A stretch of DNA of 64,000 bases from Mya arenaria (GCF_026914265.1 NC_069130.1:3928001-3992000), one strand, 5' to 3'. Counted from the stretch's first letter, positions 49,801 through 63,677 are shown. A program made the numbers and translations. Notes: generated from the letters alone by a model not told the origin.

Positions 49801-50700
49801 CCGGCCGTTCTATCTCTCGGGCATTGCTGTTCTGACAGTCGTTGGAGTCACATCTGGGAAACTCTTACTCATATATACTAATATTTTGCATTGTTGTAAA
49901 ACAATACTTTTACACTGCTGGTATGTTTCATTTATTTACTGTGCTGTATTTAATTTCATTTGTATTTACCAGGTACAATGTATATATATATATATTAAAG
50001 TATTCATTTGTGTATTTAAATATGATGTCTGGAATATATCTTTAGACCTTGTATTATAGGAAAGGGCGTGAAGGGGTCAATACGTTGTCCGTCAACGATC
50101 TTCGTAATCCCAAATTGGCCCTAGCTACGCGCATGTCTAACAAGAAATATCCATAATTATATTTGGCCGCAGTCTGTTTGTACGTCGGATCCCTAAAATG
50201 TCCATTTGTCACAATATAGCTTTGGTTGAATTTTACCTGATTCACTGAGTCTCAACATACAACAATTCAAAAGATGGCAAGGCAGTGCAAATAATCAGTT
50301 CTGATTAGCGCGATATTGAAGCTAGATTGAGGTCCTACAATGACTTCTATTTACACGATTCAGATAAGAGAAATTATTCCAGTAATTGTGCTTGTTTAAC
50401 TAATGTTGCTCAGGCAAGAAATACAAACATGAAGTTAATACATTTACTTTACTGAAGGTTACAATGAAAAGAGTAAAACAAGCACCGCTCTTCTTCAAAA
50501 ACATGGAATTACATTCAAATAATCAGAAGTAAATTTGAACATTGTTTGACGTCGCCCATTTTTAAAAAAAAAATCAAGTCCATTACTTTTCAAGAATAAA
50601 ATGAAATAACAAATTGTTTTGTTTTACTTAAAACTTTTCCTTCACTAAACCCTTCCTTTCTCTAAAACATCCCTGTGATACAATGGCACGCGTAGCTTGT
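46891..50700. other. Intergenic region between TSP1 gene 5' end and synthetase 3' end
   Basis: It should hold the TSP1 promoter just above 46890. No element with clear ends was recognised. Poly-C/poly-G tracts occur at about 47560 and 49300 and a short (TA)n at about 49980. A possible small plus-strand exon pair near 48.7-49.0 kb is discussed in the findings. No gene is supported with confidence. Confidence 0.45.
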
Positions 50701-53700
50701 CTATTTTAACGCGGGCATAAAGCGTTCCTGGGCTAACTTATTAAGATCTTTCCGTGAAAGCTTCCCGGACGACAAGAGAGGAAACTCGTCCAGAAACATG
50801 TAAAACGTCGGTAAAACAGTGAACACACCAGGTCTGTCATTGTGGTAGTCCTCACAAAACCTTCTAAGGGTCTCCTCTGTTAAGTCACTTCCATCTTGTT
50901 TAATGACGCATGCGCACACAACCTGGTAGAAAACCGGGTCGGGGACGGGAACCAGCGCGGCTGCCCCGACCCCCGGGCAGTTCCTCAGAACGCGCTCCAA
51001 GATCTCCGGGGCAACGTTCATCCCACCGCTGATAATCATGTTGGACTTCCGGCCTTCAACAAAGATGTTGCCGTCTGACGTCATCCGCCCTAAGTCGTCT
51101 GTTTTGTACCAGCCGTTATCTGTGAACACTTCCTTCGTTTTCTCAGGATCGTTGTAATACTCCTTAAATATTACCCGACTGCGGATGAATATTTCTCCCC
51201 TCTCGTTCATTGGAACTACTTTTCCGCCCTTATCGACGATTTTAAATTCAAACCCAGGTCCAGTGATGACCTTACCACAAGAGAACTCCACGAAGTTTTC
51301 TATATCTGTGACCACCCCAAGGCCGCAAATTATGAACTCCGTCCCACCGTATGCGCAGACGACACTGTCACACAGCGGGCCGATACACTGCACTGCACCT
51401 CGTGTGATCGGTTGACCACCAGTGAGAATGTACCTCAGGGGCCAGTCGGAGGGAATTTTGTCCTGCAATATTCATTGGTAAAAAGCAACTTTTAAAACTT
51501 ATAGGTGTGTGGAAGGTAAGAGCCAAATTTCAGTACCCTAACTAAATAATATACAGAGACTGATAATTTTAACTAATAAAGGCATTTAAAGATATTTATA
51601 TCAGTTATTAAGCTATGTATATTAACATAATCGCCAGCGCTTCGCATTTGAAAGAAATAATTGAAAATCATACTAACCTTCCGGCGAATCATCTCGTGCA
51701 GGAACGGCGGGAGCACGTACATGAGGGTGCACCGATCACGCTGGATGATCTGGACGGTGGCGTCCATTAGGTCCGCGCCTGAAGAGGCGAAACCGGAAGT
51801 GGTGACGCGGGTTTGTCCGGTGAGTACCTGGAAGGGGAAACCCCCGACCCAGGTGAACGGCCGGTCACAGTAGACTCTCAGCGACCTGCAAAAGGCATAC
51901 ACTTCTTGGATTTAAAACTAATACTCATAGATTAAGAATGCTCAGATTGCATAATATTCTCTACTAGGCTTGAAATTCAAAAGCATGCAGTAAAAGAAGA
52001 AAAAAAAGTTCTGTTATTTGAGATCGTCACTTCTCACCATTTTGTTCAATATTTGTCCTAATTGTTATTGGCTTAGGGCCTCAGGTATAAGCTTAAGAAA
52101 TACAGAACCCCATTGCTTCGAGCTCGCTTGGTTCGAATTCCTCGTTTGCTCGAACTTGGTGTTAAGACCGATTTATTTATACTGAAGGTAAACATTCCCG
52201 CATGGCTTGAATATTGCGAGGCTCGAGGTTTTATCGCCGGACCCTGGGAGTTCGAGCCAACGGGGTTCGACTGTTATCTAATTTGAATATTAAATTGATT
52301 CAAATCTGGCAGATTTCATCTCCCTTCAGAGATGTTGGGATCATATAAAGTCCGGTACCCGTGACAGTGCATCCATAGTGCAGACCAACTAGTGAAGGCG
52401 TTAATTTTAAAAGCAATTTGTAAATTTTGCACTTCTTCCTCAAGTATTACAAACCAGTGAAGGTAAAATGACATTATAAGTACTGGTCACTCAGCCCGCA
52501 AATGTGTATATGCCGTGGTCCACTCATTATCGACACATGGTAAGTGGCCCATAAGTAGCGTGTTATATATCTTATGCTATACATTTCATATTACTATATT
52601 GTAAAGCTATTGGTGCGTTTTATTGCACAAAGCAAATAATGCACAAACGTTTCAACATTTAAAAACATTGTTTAATTTCGCATATTATTTTAATTGTTGT
52701 GAAAATCGCAAAGCAAAGTTATTTATGGTTTTATGCGAGCAAAGTCAGCGCAAATAAGTCTAAACTGTATTATAAAAATAGTCATGTCTAATCATTTTAA
52801 ATGACAACGATCCTTTTTTAATGTACTAGTATCAGACAAGCCCTTGCCCTTGGCAGCTGGCTTGGCGTACTCACGTAACTGAACATGTACTACACATTTG
52901 AATAAACATATATCTACTCTCATTTAAGCCACCCACCTGTCGAACATTATTGTTTCTGGATGGAGGTAACGCGGTGTGAGAATTGAACGGTGTGTGTGAG
53001 CCGCCAGTTTTGGGACGCCTGTACTTCCAGATGTCTGCAGTAACAGCGCTATGTCGTCCTCGCTTATTTCCGGTAACGTCATGTCGCTCGAATCGGTGTA
53101 AAGTAAATCAGTTAACTTCTTGACGTTACTTAAGATGTTTGTACTGACCTCGTGGCCGAGTAAATATCTGAGATAGGGCATACGTGAACTTTTAGCTGAT
53201 GCATCGTTGCTATGACTATCCAACAGCGGTTCTAAGACGCCCCATTTTTCTCCGTTCTCCCCCGGATCCATCACAAGCAGTGCGCATGTCTGGAGACGTT
53301 CCATGGTTGCTACGACGTCACTTCCGTCTGTGTATGTGAATGAAAGACAAGCAGGGCGTAGCCCGGCCACCATACATCCGAAAGTGAGGTACACCCACTC
53401 CGGGCAGCTACGGAGATTGATCGCTACGCACTCGCCCTTTCTAAGGCCTGAAAATTTGTGTTAAAAGAAAGGATTATAACACTTAAGAATGTGTCAACTG
53501 CGTAAAAAGGTTTTATGACATTTATAATCCAAAAAAGCTGTAGAGAAACAAACAATCTAAGAACATATTATATACATTTAACGTTTATATATATATGCAA
53601 ACTGAATTAATCAGAAAGAAACACATGTTTTACTTTGGATGTTCTTACCGAGTTTTAGAAGCGCCCTGGCGACGTTGAACGAGTTCTCGTGCAGTTGCCT

Positions 53701-56700
53701 CCACGTGACCACATTACGCTCGTATTGCGCACCTGTCGTGTACGTAGAGGATGGTCAATTAGACAGTAACGTCTGGTGGAACATAAAGTATACGTGCGCG
53801 AAATGAAACAAAGAACTGTCCATTTCTTACTTAGTTAAGGGAAAACGACTTTAACAGGTTATGACTTTATCAGGTAATTTCCTTGCAAATGCTTTACCTA
53901 CTTGATACCTTTGACACACATAACTATGTTCAAAATCATTTTATACGTGTGTTTTGTGCTAAATATTAGATAGGTTACCAGAACAGAACAAAACAGAAAA
54001 TTTATTTTTGACTTAAGCATATACAGCTCATCGTCACATTACACAAATATAAACATAAATATGGAATACACACACACATAAACAATCAAAATATATATAG
54101 TTTCATGTATAACACGTTTTGAATGATTTTTGTATCATTGACAGATTTTCCAGAAATTTCTCAAAAATGGAAAGAACAAAAGAAAAAAAAGGAAAACATC
54201 AACCAAGTTACACACAAATCAGCGTGCATGATGGTTGATATGAAAGTGAGAATGTTAAATATATTATTTAACACATAAACCTTGAAAATTGCGGAAAGTA
54301 TAATAAGACATGAAAATAGAAGCAGTATTGCCGTTTATAAAGGAACCTAATACCAATAGATTGGAAATACATCATGTGTGATAAAACAACAACAGGAAAC
54401 AAAACAAACAAACATGTAAAAAGGAAATACAAAGACATATACAGCTCGTCTTGTTTTTGGTGACAATTCATGAATAAAACAATTAGGCATTATTCTTTCT
54501 TATTTCAAAGACTTTTAGACAAAAAATTGCTAATTACCAAACATAACTTGTAACTTGTACGTGTTGCCAAGCACCTTAATGTTTCAATAGAGTTTACATT
54601 TAGTGTTCGATATACGTGTGATAATCAACTTCGCTGACACTCGTGATTTTATAAACTAATGGCCATTCCCGTTGCGTCCATGTATACTGTTTGTTACATC
54701 AATATTTCCGATAAACGAGTCTCTTTCAATAACAACGGGACAACAAACAATGTACACGTACAAACCATGCACACGTACACACTACACTACCAGTATGGTG
54801 TACAACTTACAGTCAAGACGTACACATAAACACCATGCACACGTACACACTTCGCTACCTGTATGGTGTACAACTTACAGTCAAGACGTACACATAAACA
54901 CCATGCACACGTACACACTTCGCTACCTGTATGGTGTACAACTTACAGTCAAGACGTACACATAAACACCATGCACACGTACACACTTCGCTACCTGTAT
55001 GGTGTACAACTCACAGTCAAGACGTACACGTACAAACCATTCACACGTACACACTACGCTACCTGTATGTTGTATAACTCACGGTTAAGACGTAAACGTA
55101 CACACCATGCACACGTACACACTACGCTACCTGTATGGTGTACAACTCACAGTCAAGACGTACATGAACACACTATGCACACGTACACACTACGCTACCT
55201 GTATGGTGCACAACTCACAGTCAATACCTACGCGTACACACTTCGCTACCTGTGTGGTGTACAACACACAGTCAAGACGTACGCGTACACTACATGCACA
55301 CATACAGACTTCGCTACCTGTATGGTGCACAACTCACAGTCAAGACTTACGCGTACACACTTCGCTACCTGTATGATGTATAACTCACAGTCAATGCGTA
55401 CACGTACACACTATGGACACGTACACACTTTGCTACCTGTATGGTGTACAACTCACAGTTAAGACGTACACGTACATACTATGCACACGTACACACTATG
55501 GACACGTACACACTACGATACCTGTATGGTGTACAACTCACAGTCAAGACGTACACATACACAGCATGCACACGTACACACTACTCTACGTGTACGGTGT
55601 ACAACTCACAGTCAAGACGTACAAGAACAAACGATGCACACGTACACACCTCGCTACCTGTATGGTGCACAACTCACAGTCAAGACGTACATGAACACAC
55701 TATGCACACATACACACTTCGCTTCCAGTATGGTGTACAACTCATAGTCAAGACTTACGCGTACACACTTCGCTACCTGTATGATGTATAACTCACAGTC
55801 AATGCGTACACGTACACACTATGGACACGTACACACTTCGCTACCTGTATGGTGTACAACTCACATTCAAGACATACACGTACATACTATGCACACGTAC
55901 ACACTTCGCTACATGTGTGATGTATAACTCACAGTCAATACGTACACGTACACACTATGGACACGTACACACTACGCTAACTGTGTCGTGTACAACTCAC
56001 AGTCAAGACGTACACGTACACACCATGCACATATACACACTTCGCTTCCAGTATGGTGTAGACTCACAGTCAATACGTACATGTACACACCATGCACACA
56101 TACACACTTTGCTTCCAGTATGGTGTACAACTCACAGTCAAGACGTACATGTACACACCATGCACACGTACATACTTCGCGACCTGTATGTTGTACAACT
56201 CACAGTCAAGACGTACACGTACACACTATGTACACGTACACACTACGCTACTTTTATGGTGTACAACTCACAGGCAAGACGTACACGTACACACTACGCT
56301 ACCTGTATGGTGTACAATTCACAGTCAAGACGTACACGTACACACCATGCACGCATACACACTTTGCTACCTGTATGGTGTACAACTCACAGTCAAAGAA
56401 TACACGTACACACAACGCTACCTGTATGGTACACAACTTACAGTCAAGACGTGCACGTACAGACCATGCATACGTACACACCTCGCTACCTGTATGGTGT
56501 ACAACTCACAGTCAAGACGTACATGAACACACTATGCACACATACACACTTCGCTTCCAGTATGGTGTACAACTCATAGTCAAGACTTACGCGTACACAC
56601 TTCGCTACCTGTATGATGTATAACTCACAGTCAATGCGTACACGTACACACTATGGACACGTACACACTTCGCTACCTGTATGGTGTACAACTCACATTC

Positions 56701-58838
56701 AAGACATACACGTACATACTATGCACACGTACACACTTCGCTACATGTGTGATGTATAACTCACAGTCAATACGTACACGTACACACTATGGACACGTAC
56801 ACACTACGCTAACTGTGTCGTGTACAACTCACAGTCAAGACGTACACGTACACACCATGCACATATACACACTTCGCTTCCAGTATGGTGTAGACTCACA
56901 GTCAATACGTACATGTACACACCATGCACACATACACACTTCGCTTCCAGTATGGTGTACAACTCACAGTCAAGACGTACATGTACACACCATGCACACG
57001 TACATACTTCGCTACCTGTATAGTGTAAAACTCACAGTCAAGACGTTCATGAACACACTATTCACACGTAAACACTTCAATACCTGTATGGTGTACAACT
57101 CACAGTCAAGACGTACACGTACACACTATGCACACGTAAACACTTCACTATCTGTATGGTGTACAACTCACAGTCAAGACGTACACGGAAACACTATGCA
57201 CACGTACATACTACGCTACCTGTATGGTGTACAACTCACAGTCAAGACGTACACGTACACACTATGTACACGTACACACTACGCTACTTTTATGGTGTAC
57301 AACTCACAGTCAAGACGTACACGTACACACTACGCTACCTGTGTGGTGTACAACTCACAGTCAATACGTACACGTACACAATATGTACACGTACACACTA
57401 CGCTACCAGTATGGTGAACAACTCACAGTCAAGACGTACACGTACACACTACGCTACCTGTATGGTGTACAACTCACAGATAAGACGTACACGTACACAC
57501 TACGCTACCTGCATGGTGTATAACTCACAGTCAACACTTACACGTACAAACTATGCACACGTACACCCTACGCTACCTGCATGGTGTATAACTCACAGTC
57601 AACACTTACACGTACAAACTATGCACACGTACACCCTACGCTACCTGTATGGTGTACAACTCACAGTCAAGACGTACACGGAAACACTATGCACACGTAC
57701 ACACTACGCTACCTGTATGGTGTATAACTCACAGTCAACACTTAAACGTACAAACTATGCACACGTACACACTACGCTACCTGTATGGTGTATAACTCAC
57801 AGTCAACACTTAAACGTACAAACTATGCACACGTACACACTACGCTACCTGTATGGTGTATAACTCACAGTCAACACTTAAACGTACAAACTATGCACAC
57901 GTACACACTACGCTACCTGCATGGTGTATAACTCACAGTCAACACTTACGCGTACAAACTATGCACACGTACACACTACGCTACCTGCATGGTGTATAAC
58001 TCACAGTCAACACTTACGCGTACAAACTATGCACACGTACACACTACGCTACCTGCATGGTGTATAACTCACAGTCAACACTTACGCGTACAAACTATGT
58101 ACACGTACACACTACGCTACCTGCATGGTGTATAACTCACAGTCAACACTTACGCGTACAAACTATGCACACGTACACCCTACGCTACCTGCATGGTGTA
58201 TAACTCACAGTCAACACTTAAACGTACACACTATGCACACGTACACACTACGCTACCTGTATGGTGTATAACTCACAGTCAACACTTAAACGTACAAACT
58301 ATGCACACGTACACACTACGCTACCTGTATGGTGTATAACTCACAGTCAACACTTACACGTACAAACTATGCACACGTACACACTACGCTACCTGTATGG
58401 TGTATAACTCACAGTCAACACTTAAACGTACAAACTATGCACACGTACACACTACGCTACCTGTATGGTGTATAACTCACAGTCAACACTTAAACGTACA
58501 AACTATGCACACGTACACACTACGCTACCTGTATGGTGTATAACTCACAGTCAACACTTACGCGTACAAACTATGCACACGTACACACTACGCTACCTGT
58601 ATGGTGTATAACTCAAAGAACATACGTACATGAAAACGTAAATACAGCGTTTTGAAACCTTTCTTTAATAATTGTAATTGCTTCTTATAGACTTTCATAT
58701 ACCTGGTGTAACAAAAACAAGCGCCTCCCCTTCCCCGAGTTCCGCCGCGTTTTTCGCCAGACACGCCCCTACAGTCTTAATACCGTCGTCAGGTACAGTA
58801 CGCTCCCAATGGATGTAACTTTCCCCACACGGCGCCAT
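50701..58838 (-). CDS. Acyl-CoA synthetase (AMP-binding enzyme, ACSF2-like), complete
   Basis: Activates a carboxylic or fatty acid to acyl-CoA through an acyl-adenylate (family knowledge). Five exons, 58703-58838, 53649-53732, 52937-53447, 51678-51885 and 50701-51462, join in frame to 566 residues starting MAPCGESYIHWERTVPDD. Motifs run in the expected order: P-loop TSGSTGVPK at 212-220, YGGTE at 351-355, GWYKTDDLGR at 430-439, EGRKSNMIISGG at 449-460, and the C-terminal catalytic lysine in GKLSRKDL (K547). The length is typical for the medium-chain and ACSF2 group. No transmembrane segment or clear mitochondrial presequence is visible, so location is undecided. Intron 1 (5 kb) is mostly a 68-bp minisatellite. 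The exact subfamily and substrate are not resolved, so no symbol is given. Confidence 0.88.
54740..58612. repeat. 68-bp minisatellite, ~57 copies, in synthetase intron 1
   Basis: A unit contains CTTCGCTACCTGTATGGTGT, ACAACTCACAGTCAAGACGT and ACACGTACACAC-ATGCACACGT. The period is 68 bp from first to last copy. Variants fall into blocks: 57530-58610 uses TATAACTCACAGTCAACACTT. A near-identical stretch of about 490 bp is duplicated with an 832-bp offset (55689 and 56521). Open frames of up to 254 codons on the plus strand cycle through the frames of the repeat. Confidence 0.95.
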
Positions 58839-59598
58839 TTCACTTGTTGGTATAAAGGAGTGATACAATAATTACATTTGCATACACATGTACATCTGTT
58901 GTTCCTTGTTGTCAGTTACTCCACTGTTAAAAGTTCTTTGAAATGCGAGAGTAATCTTATCTTCGCTTCTAAAATATGCTATTCACCCGAGTAAAAATAC
59001 ACCTCTACATGTATGCAAGCCTTTCTGTGACTATGCATAGTGATACAGCAGCTGCGGGGATTGCTCTCTGCTGATAAAAACTTGAATGACCTTGTTCACC
59101 TTGTGATATCTCCCCAGGTTTATCAAATATTACTATCTTAAACCGGATCATCTCTTGGTGTACTTCAGACATAAGATAGCACAGCCGGTCTTTAGGTTTG
59201 CTATACGCTGAAAAGTACGGGAATTTGAGGTAAACATAGGTTTACTTGTTGTTGTTTCGCTCTGAATTAAAAAGAAGTAGAGCATTGGACTCGCACAGAA
59301 TCAACTCCAGACACATTGTTGATGAATATTAGACACTTACATTGTATATTTGTTTTTAAACAAATTAGCATGGCTTATGAATGAAACGTTTGTTTACAAT
59401 GCTGGTTTACTCTTTTTGACTCTCTTTCGTTTATAAGTTATTTAACGATGTTTCAAATATGTTGTTTACTCTTGCAGACATATTATGCTTGAAGATTTAC
59501 AGACAAAGCTTTTTCAAAGTATGGTTATTTTTAATGAAAACGAAATGTTGACTTTAACCGACCGGAGTGTATGCCAAAGTATATCATAAGGTGGCATA
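58839..59598. other. 5' flank of the acyl-CoA synthetase gene
   Basis: Upstream of the initiator codon. AT-rich, with no gene or repeat recognised. A promoter is expected here by position, but no definite TATA or initiator element can be named. Confidence 0.4.
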
Positions 59599-59619
59599 TA
59601 ACTGCCGTAAGATAGCCTG

Positions 59620-59839
59620 TTAAAGCTGCACTCTCATAGATTGAACGTTTTGGCAACTTATTTATTTTTGTCAAGGAACGAGCCAATTTTTGCGAAGATC
59701 CATGGAAACCAGTGATATAAGATTGCAGACAAAAATAAGATCGCTGATCGTTTTATATTTAAGTTAAAAAATTAATGTTTTAGGTATTTTTCTTAAACCG
59801 TTAGTGAAAGACGGTATATCTGTGAGAGTGCAGCTTTAA
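59620..59839. mobile_element. piggyBac-like MITE, TTAA-flanked, 220 bp
   Basis: TTAAAGCTGCACTCTCA and TGAGAGTGCAGCTTTAA are inverted termini including the TTAA target. Removing it restores continuity of the host element's left arm with its right arm (CCTGTTAACG versus CCTGATAGCG). A second copy lies at 63.3 kb. Confidence 0.85.
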
Positions 59840-60634
59840 CGTTTGCGAATTTGTTATGTGTTAACCACTTAATTTTCGCGGTATTTATCTAGCTATCTTG
59901 TTAATTATCGCGATGTCGGTAAGATAAATATGATAAGACTAATAACAGGCTTGAAAGTGCCCAGAATTGTCACCTATTACCTTTTAGCTGTACAACATTA
60001 ACATATTAAGGAGTCATGGTTTGCAAATTCCACTTAATAAGTAATATAACGACTGGTTTACTAGATAAGATTCCTGTTACCACTAAGGCCTAAACAAATT
60101 GTTTGGCTAGGGTTACATCCTTTATAAAAATAGGTAGGGTAGGTAGCCTTTGTATTATAAGCCTTTATATGAGAATGTTATTTTCATCATTGGAAAACAG
60201 TGTTCAAGTTAGCTTCCGTGTATAAGGCGATCAATGCATTAAACTACATATTAAAACACACGTTTTAGGCCTTACCTATAAATGCCTTTTTTGGCTTTTT
60301 GCAGTGACTGGATATCTAGTTATGATTTGCGAATTCCACTTAGTAAATAACTTACTACCTGAAAATAGAAAAAAGTAGAAAATACCAGTGACCTATAACT
60401 GCATTCCAGATTCAGGCGCTAACATGTTTCTAGATATTGTTTGCGAATTCCACTTAGTTAAAACCATAATAACTAAGCATTTTACATGTTAAAACGATCA
60501 TTAATTCTAATTATAGGCCATGACGAAAAAATGTAATAATGCTTTTTTAACAATATGTGTTTTTGCGGTATTGTTCAAAATGTGTTTTTCAAATTTGTGT
60601 TTTGAGTATTAATTATTTGCATCACATCTTATTT

Positions 60635-60786
60635 AGTGTGTGTGTGTGTGTGTCTGTGTATGTTCTTTCAGAAGGCCGCATTGTAAATAAGACGTGTGTT
60701 ATGTTTTTCATAATATGATGCCTATATATAGATGTCTTAATGTGTTACCTTCTATAAATAAAGTTATTATTATTATTATTATTATT
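60635..60786 (+). mobile_element. 5'-truncated LINE 3' end
   Basis: It matches the 3' tail of the LINE at 30.7-30.8 kb in opposite orientation: GTATGTTCTTTCAGAAGGCC, CATTGTAAATAAG, CGTGTGTTATGTTT and TGTCTTAATGTGTTACCTTC, ending AATAAAGTTATTATTATT. It retains only about 150 bp and starts at a GT repeat. Confidence 0.85.
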
Positions 60787-61126
60787 GTAAACTAGATAAG
60801 ATTCGTGTTACCACTTACTAAATGAAATTCGCAAAACAGAAGAAAATAATCAGTCGTATGAATATATTTACATGTAGATATTTTTTTTTAGATATAATTT
60901 TATTATGATATATGGCCTCCGGCCCAATCATTTACATACACATATACATATAAATCAATACAACATGTATGATACCTGGTAACACGAATCTTATCTAGTT
61001 AACATCTTATTATATTACTTACTAGGTGGAATTCGCAAACCATAACTAGATAACCAGTTACTGCAGGAAGCCAAAAGTGCATTTATAGATAACAGGTAAC
61101 ACGAATCTTATCTAGTTAACATGTTA

Positions 61127-62401
61127 CAGTCAAACCTGTATAAGTGGCCACCCTTGGGAAATGATCAAAGTGGCTGCTTAAGACAGGTGGCCACTTAATC
61201 CAGAATTGACATCTCAACCACTTTAGCTTCCTTCAGAGGTGGAGTATGTATCTTAACCACCACCTCATACCACAATCAATAACATCTGTATCAATATTAT
61301 TGAAGAAGGTAGAATACAAATACATTTGTACAGATAAAATGACTTTATTTCAAATTTATAAATGATATACATTAGATAAGTGTTGATGCAAGGAATAAAC
61401 AAGCCACATCACATATCAGTCTACACATTTACACAACTTTATGTACGAACACATTTTAAGTTCACTTTTTAAAGTAGTCCGTACATTAAATAAATGTTGA
61501 TGCATAGCATAAACAAAACACACCACAGATCAGTCTACACAACTACATGTGCATACACATTTCCTGTATTTTTCCTCTGTCTTTTTGCGTTTGGATTTCC
61601 GTTGCTTTCAAATTCCTCCACAATTTCACGCTTACACTTTAGTAAGAAATTGATTTGAGTCCGTTTAAATTCCTTGGCAACACTTCTTGCACTACGGCCA
61701 TTTTCAATTTTATACACTCAAAACGTTCTTTTAGAGTAAAACATTTTCGTTTAGTCTTTTTTCAGCAATAATCAAAGTTAAAAAATATCAAAAACAATGC
61801 ATTGTAAATATCCGTTCGTAGAAATATAAATCCGTGCACTTTGATAAATAATATCACGGACTGGTTTATAGGTCCGTGATAATATTGAAGTGGATAAAAA
61901 TCGTAACTTGTTTCACGCAAACTTCGAATTCATAATAACCGGAGTTTTTGTCGTTATTTAATAATTAACTTCATAATTATTTAATTATCGTATTAATTGT
62001 GTCATTAATTGGGTCAATTCTGATCAAAATATTCACCGACGTGTAATAAACATGATTTCTCGGTGAGAAAACACGCATGACAATCGTGTGATGCAATATT
62101 CATTTTCATTGGATGACGGAGATACCCGAGGCTGTCGTTCTTTTCCGTAAACTTCTATACGCAATTAAAGCTGTGTATTGGAAAAATTTATAAGCGGGAG
62201 TGACAGTGACAAGAGATTGGTGGCCGCTAATTAGTGATTATATGGGTTCATGGGGACAAAAATTAGTGGCCGTGGCCGCGTTAGACAGTTCGTCGCTTAA
62301 TACACGTACATTATATAGTAAAAACGTACGGGGGAATTTGGAGTGGGGCGTGAAGGCAGGTGGCCATTTAAAGCAGGTGACCGTTCAACCAGGTTTGACT
62401 G
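61127..62401 (-). mobile_element. Tigger/pogo-like DNA element with transposase remnant
   Basis: Termini CAGTCAAACCTGTATAAGTG and GGTTTGACTG are inverted and flanked by TA, the target of the Tc1/mariner-pogo superfamily. GTGGCCAC-type words repeat near both ends. On the minus strand, 61717-61535 encodes ENGRSARSVAKEFKRTQIN, then FESNGNPNAKRQRK. This resembles the helix-turn-helix start of Tigger/CENP-B-type transposases. The catalytic DDE region is missing, so the copy is not autonomous. Confidence 0.7.
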
Positions 62402-62640
62402 TATTATGTTTTTAATTAAGTGGAATTACCATACCTAGTTAACCTGTTAATGTTGTTTACCTAAAAAGGGTAATAGGTGGCAGTTCTGGGCACTTTTCAG
62501 CCTATTTTTAGTATTATGATATTTATCTTACCAAAAAAGTATCGCGAATATTAACTAGATAACTAATTAAATATCACGAAAATTAAGTGTTTAACTCGAA
62601 ACGATTTGCCAACGCTATCAGGTTATCTTACGGCAGTAAT

Positions 62641-63314
62641 CAATCGTAACAACTCGGCCTTCTCCGGCAAGCTTCGAGAAAGACCTCGTTAATAGTAGTA
62701 AGGATCATCATAGGTTATGATACGATGGGGTGCCGAGGATGAGTAAGGATAAACGAAAGTGCGATGCGGCTGCCATTAAATTTTGACCCCGTTGAAAAGT
62801 GACCCCATGGATCATTTTTCAACGTTGAGAATTGACCCTGCCAACAATTCAACGTTAAGTTTTGATCCAAAAATCGTTGAAATGTGATCAGTCGTTAAAT
62901 TTTGATCACAAATGGGGTCTTTTTTAACAGGTGGAAAAGGGCATACGTACAACATATGACAACAACATCATTATATAACGTTAAGCATGCGCGGATCCAG
63001 ATTACAATGCCGGGGGTCAAACTCATCCTGAAATATTGACAACCAAAAGTGTTTCTTTCTCAATTATTTATGAACCAGAGAACATGTTTTACCGCATATG
63101 TATGGTCTCTTATGCGCCCAATAAGGGAACCTTTATATCGAAAGGGGTCCGATTTAAATTTGAGAGGGGGGAGGCTGGCATGAATATGTTTAAAGAAGGG
63201 CTTGTCAAATTTCAGGGGGCACGACCCCTCGCCATCCCATCCTTTCCGGCACATGCATGGTGACGTTTCTGTACGTTTCCGTGCATAAGAGGGGAGCAAT
63301 ACAATGTTCCTCAC
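62641..63314. other. Unassigned repeat-rich sequence
   Basis: It contains the TGGGGTGCCGAGGATG motif (62728), also in the hairpin at 32.6 kb, then alternating TTGAAAAGTGACCCC/TTCAACGTTGAGAATTGACC words at 62780-62930. Open frames at 63036-63314 on both strands show no recognised domain. Confidence 0.45.
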
Positions 63315-63677
63315 TTAAAGCTGCACTCTCACAAATTTACCGTTTTTACAACTTTTTATTTTTTTGTCTTGGAAAGAGCAAATTTTGCGTAAATATCTGC
63401 AAACTATTGACAATAGATTGCTGACAAAAGATCAGATTGCAGATTTGCATATTTCCGTTCGAAAATTTATGTTTAATGGCTTAAACCATTAGTAACGGTT
63501 TAAGAACACTGCATAAAACATTGATTTTTGAACTGCAATATAAAAATCTGAGATATAATTTTTTGTCAGCAGTATTATATCACTTGTTTCCATGGATTTT
63601 TGCAAGAAATGACTCGTTCCAAGACAAAAAATAAAAAAAGTTGTCAAAATGTTCAATCTGTGAGAGTGCAGCTTTAA
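63315..63677. mobile_element. Second TTAA-flanked MITE of the GCTGCACTCTCA family, 363 bp
   Basis: TTAAAGCTGCACTCTCAC and GTGAGAGTGCAGCTTTAA bound a largely self-complementary interior: GTCTTGGAAAGAGC on the left against TCGTTCCAAGAC on the right. It is longer than the copy at 59.6 kb. Sequence from 63678 to 64000 shows no feature. Confidence 0.85.

Larger units (their letters stand above)
59599..62640. mobile_element. 3-kb inverted-repeat element hosting other elements
   Basis: The left arm (ACTGCCGTAAGATAGCCTG, CACTTAATTTTCG, GGTAAGATAAATAT, GTGCCCAGAATTGTCACCTA) matches the inverse of the right arm at 62455-62640. The left arm is split by a TTAA MITE. The interior repeats two words in both orientations: TAACACGAATCTTATCTAGT (about 60066, 60789, 60980 and 61096) and GCGAATTCCACTTAGT (about 60016, 60328, 60437, 60818 and 61028). 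No transposase of its own is visible. Confidence 0.65.

Noticed and set aside
54672..57863. Several plus-strand open frames of 80-254 codons rich in Thr, Tyr and His
   Set aside because: They are translations of the 68-bp minisatellite in the synthetase intron, present in several frames simultaneously.
63036..63314. Overlapping frames on both strands near the right edge
   Set aside because: No known motif, and both strands are open over the same bases. I suspect worn repeat sequence.
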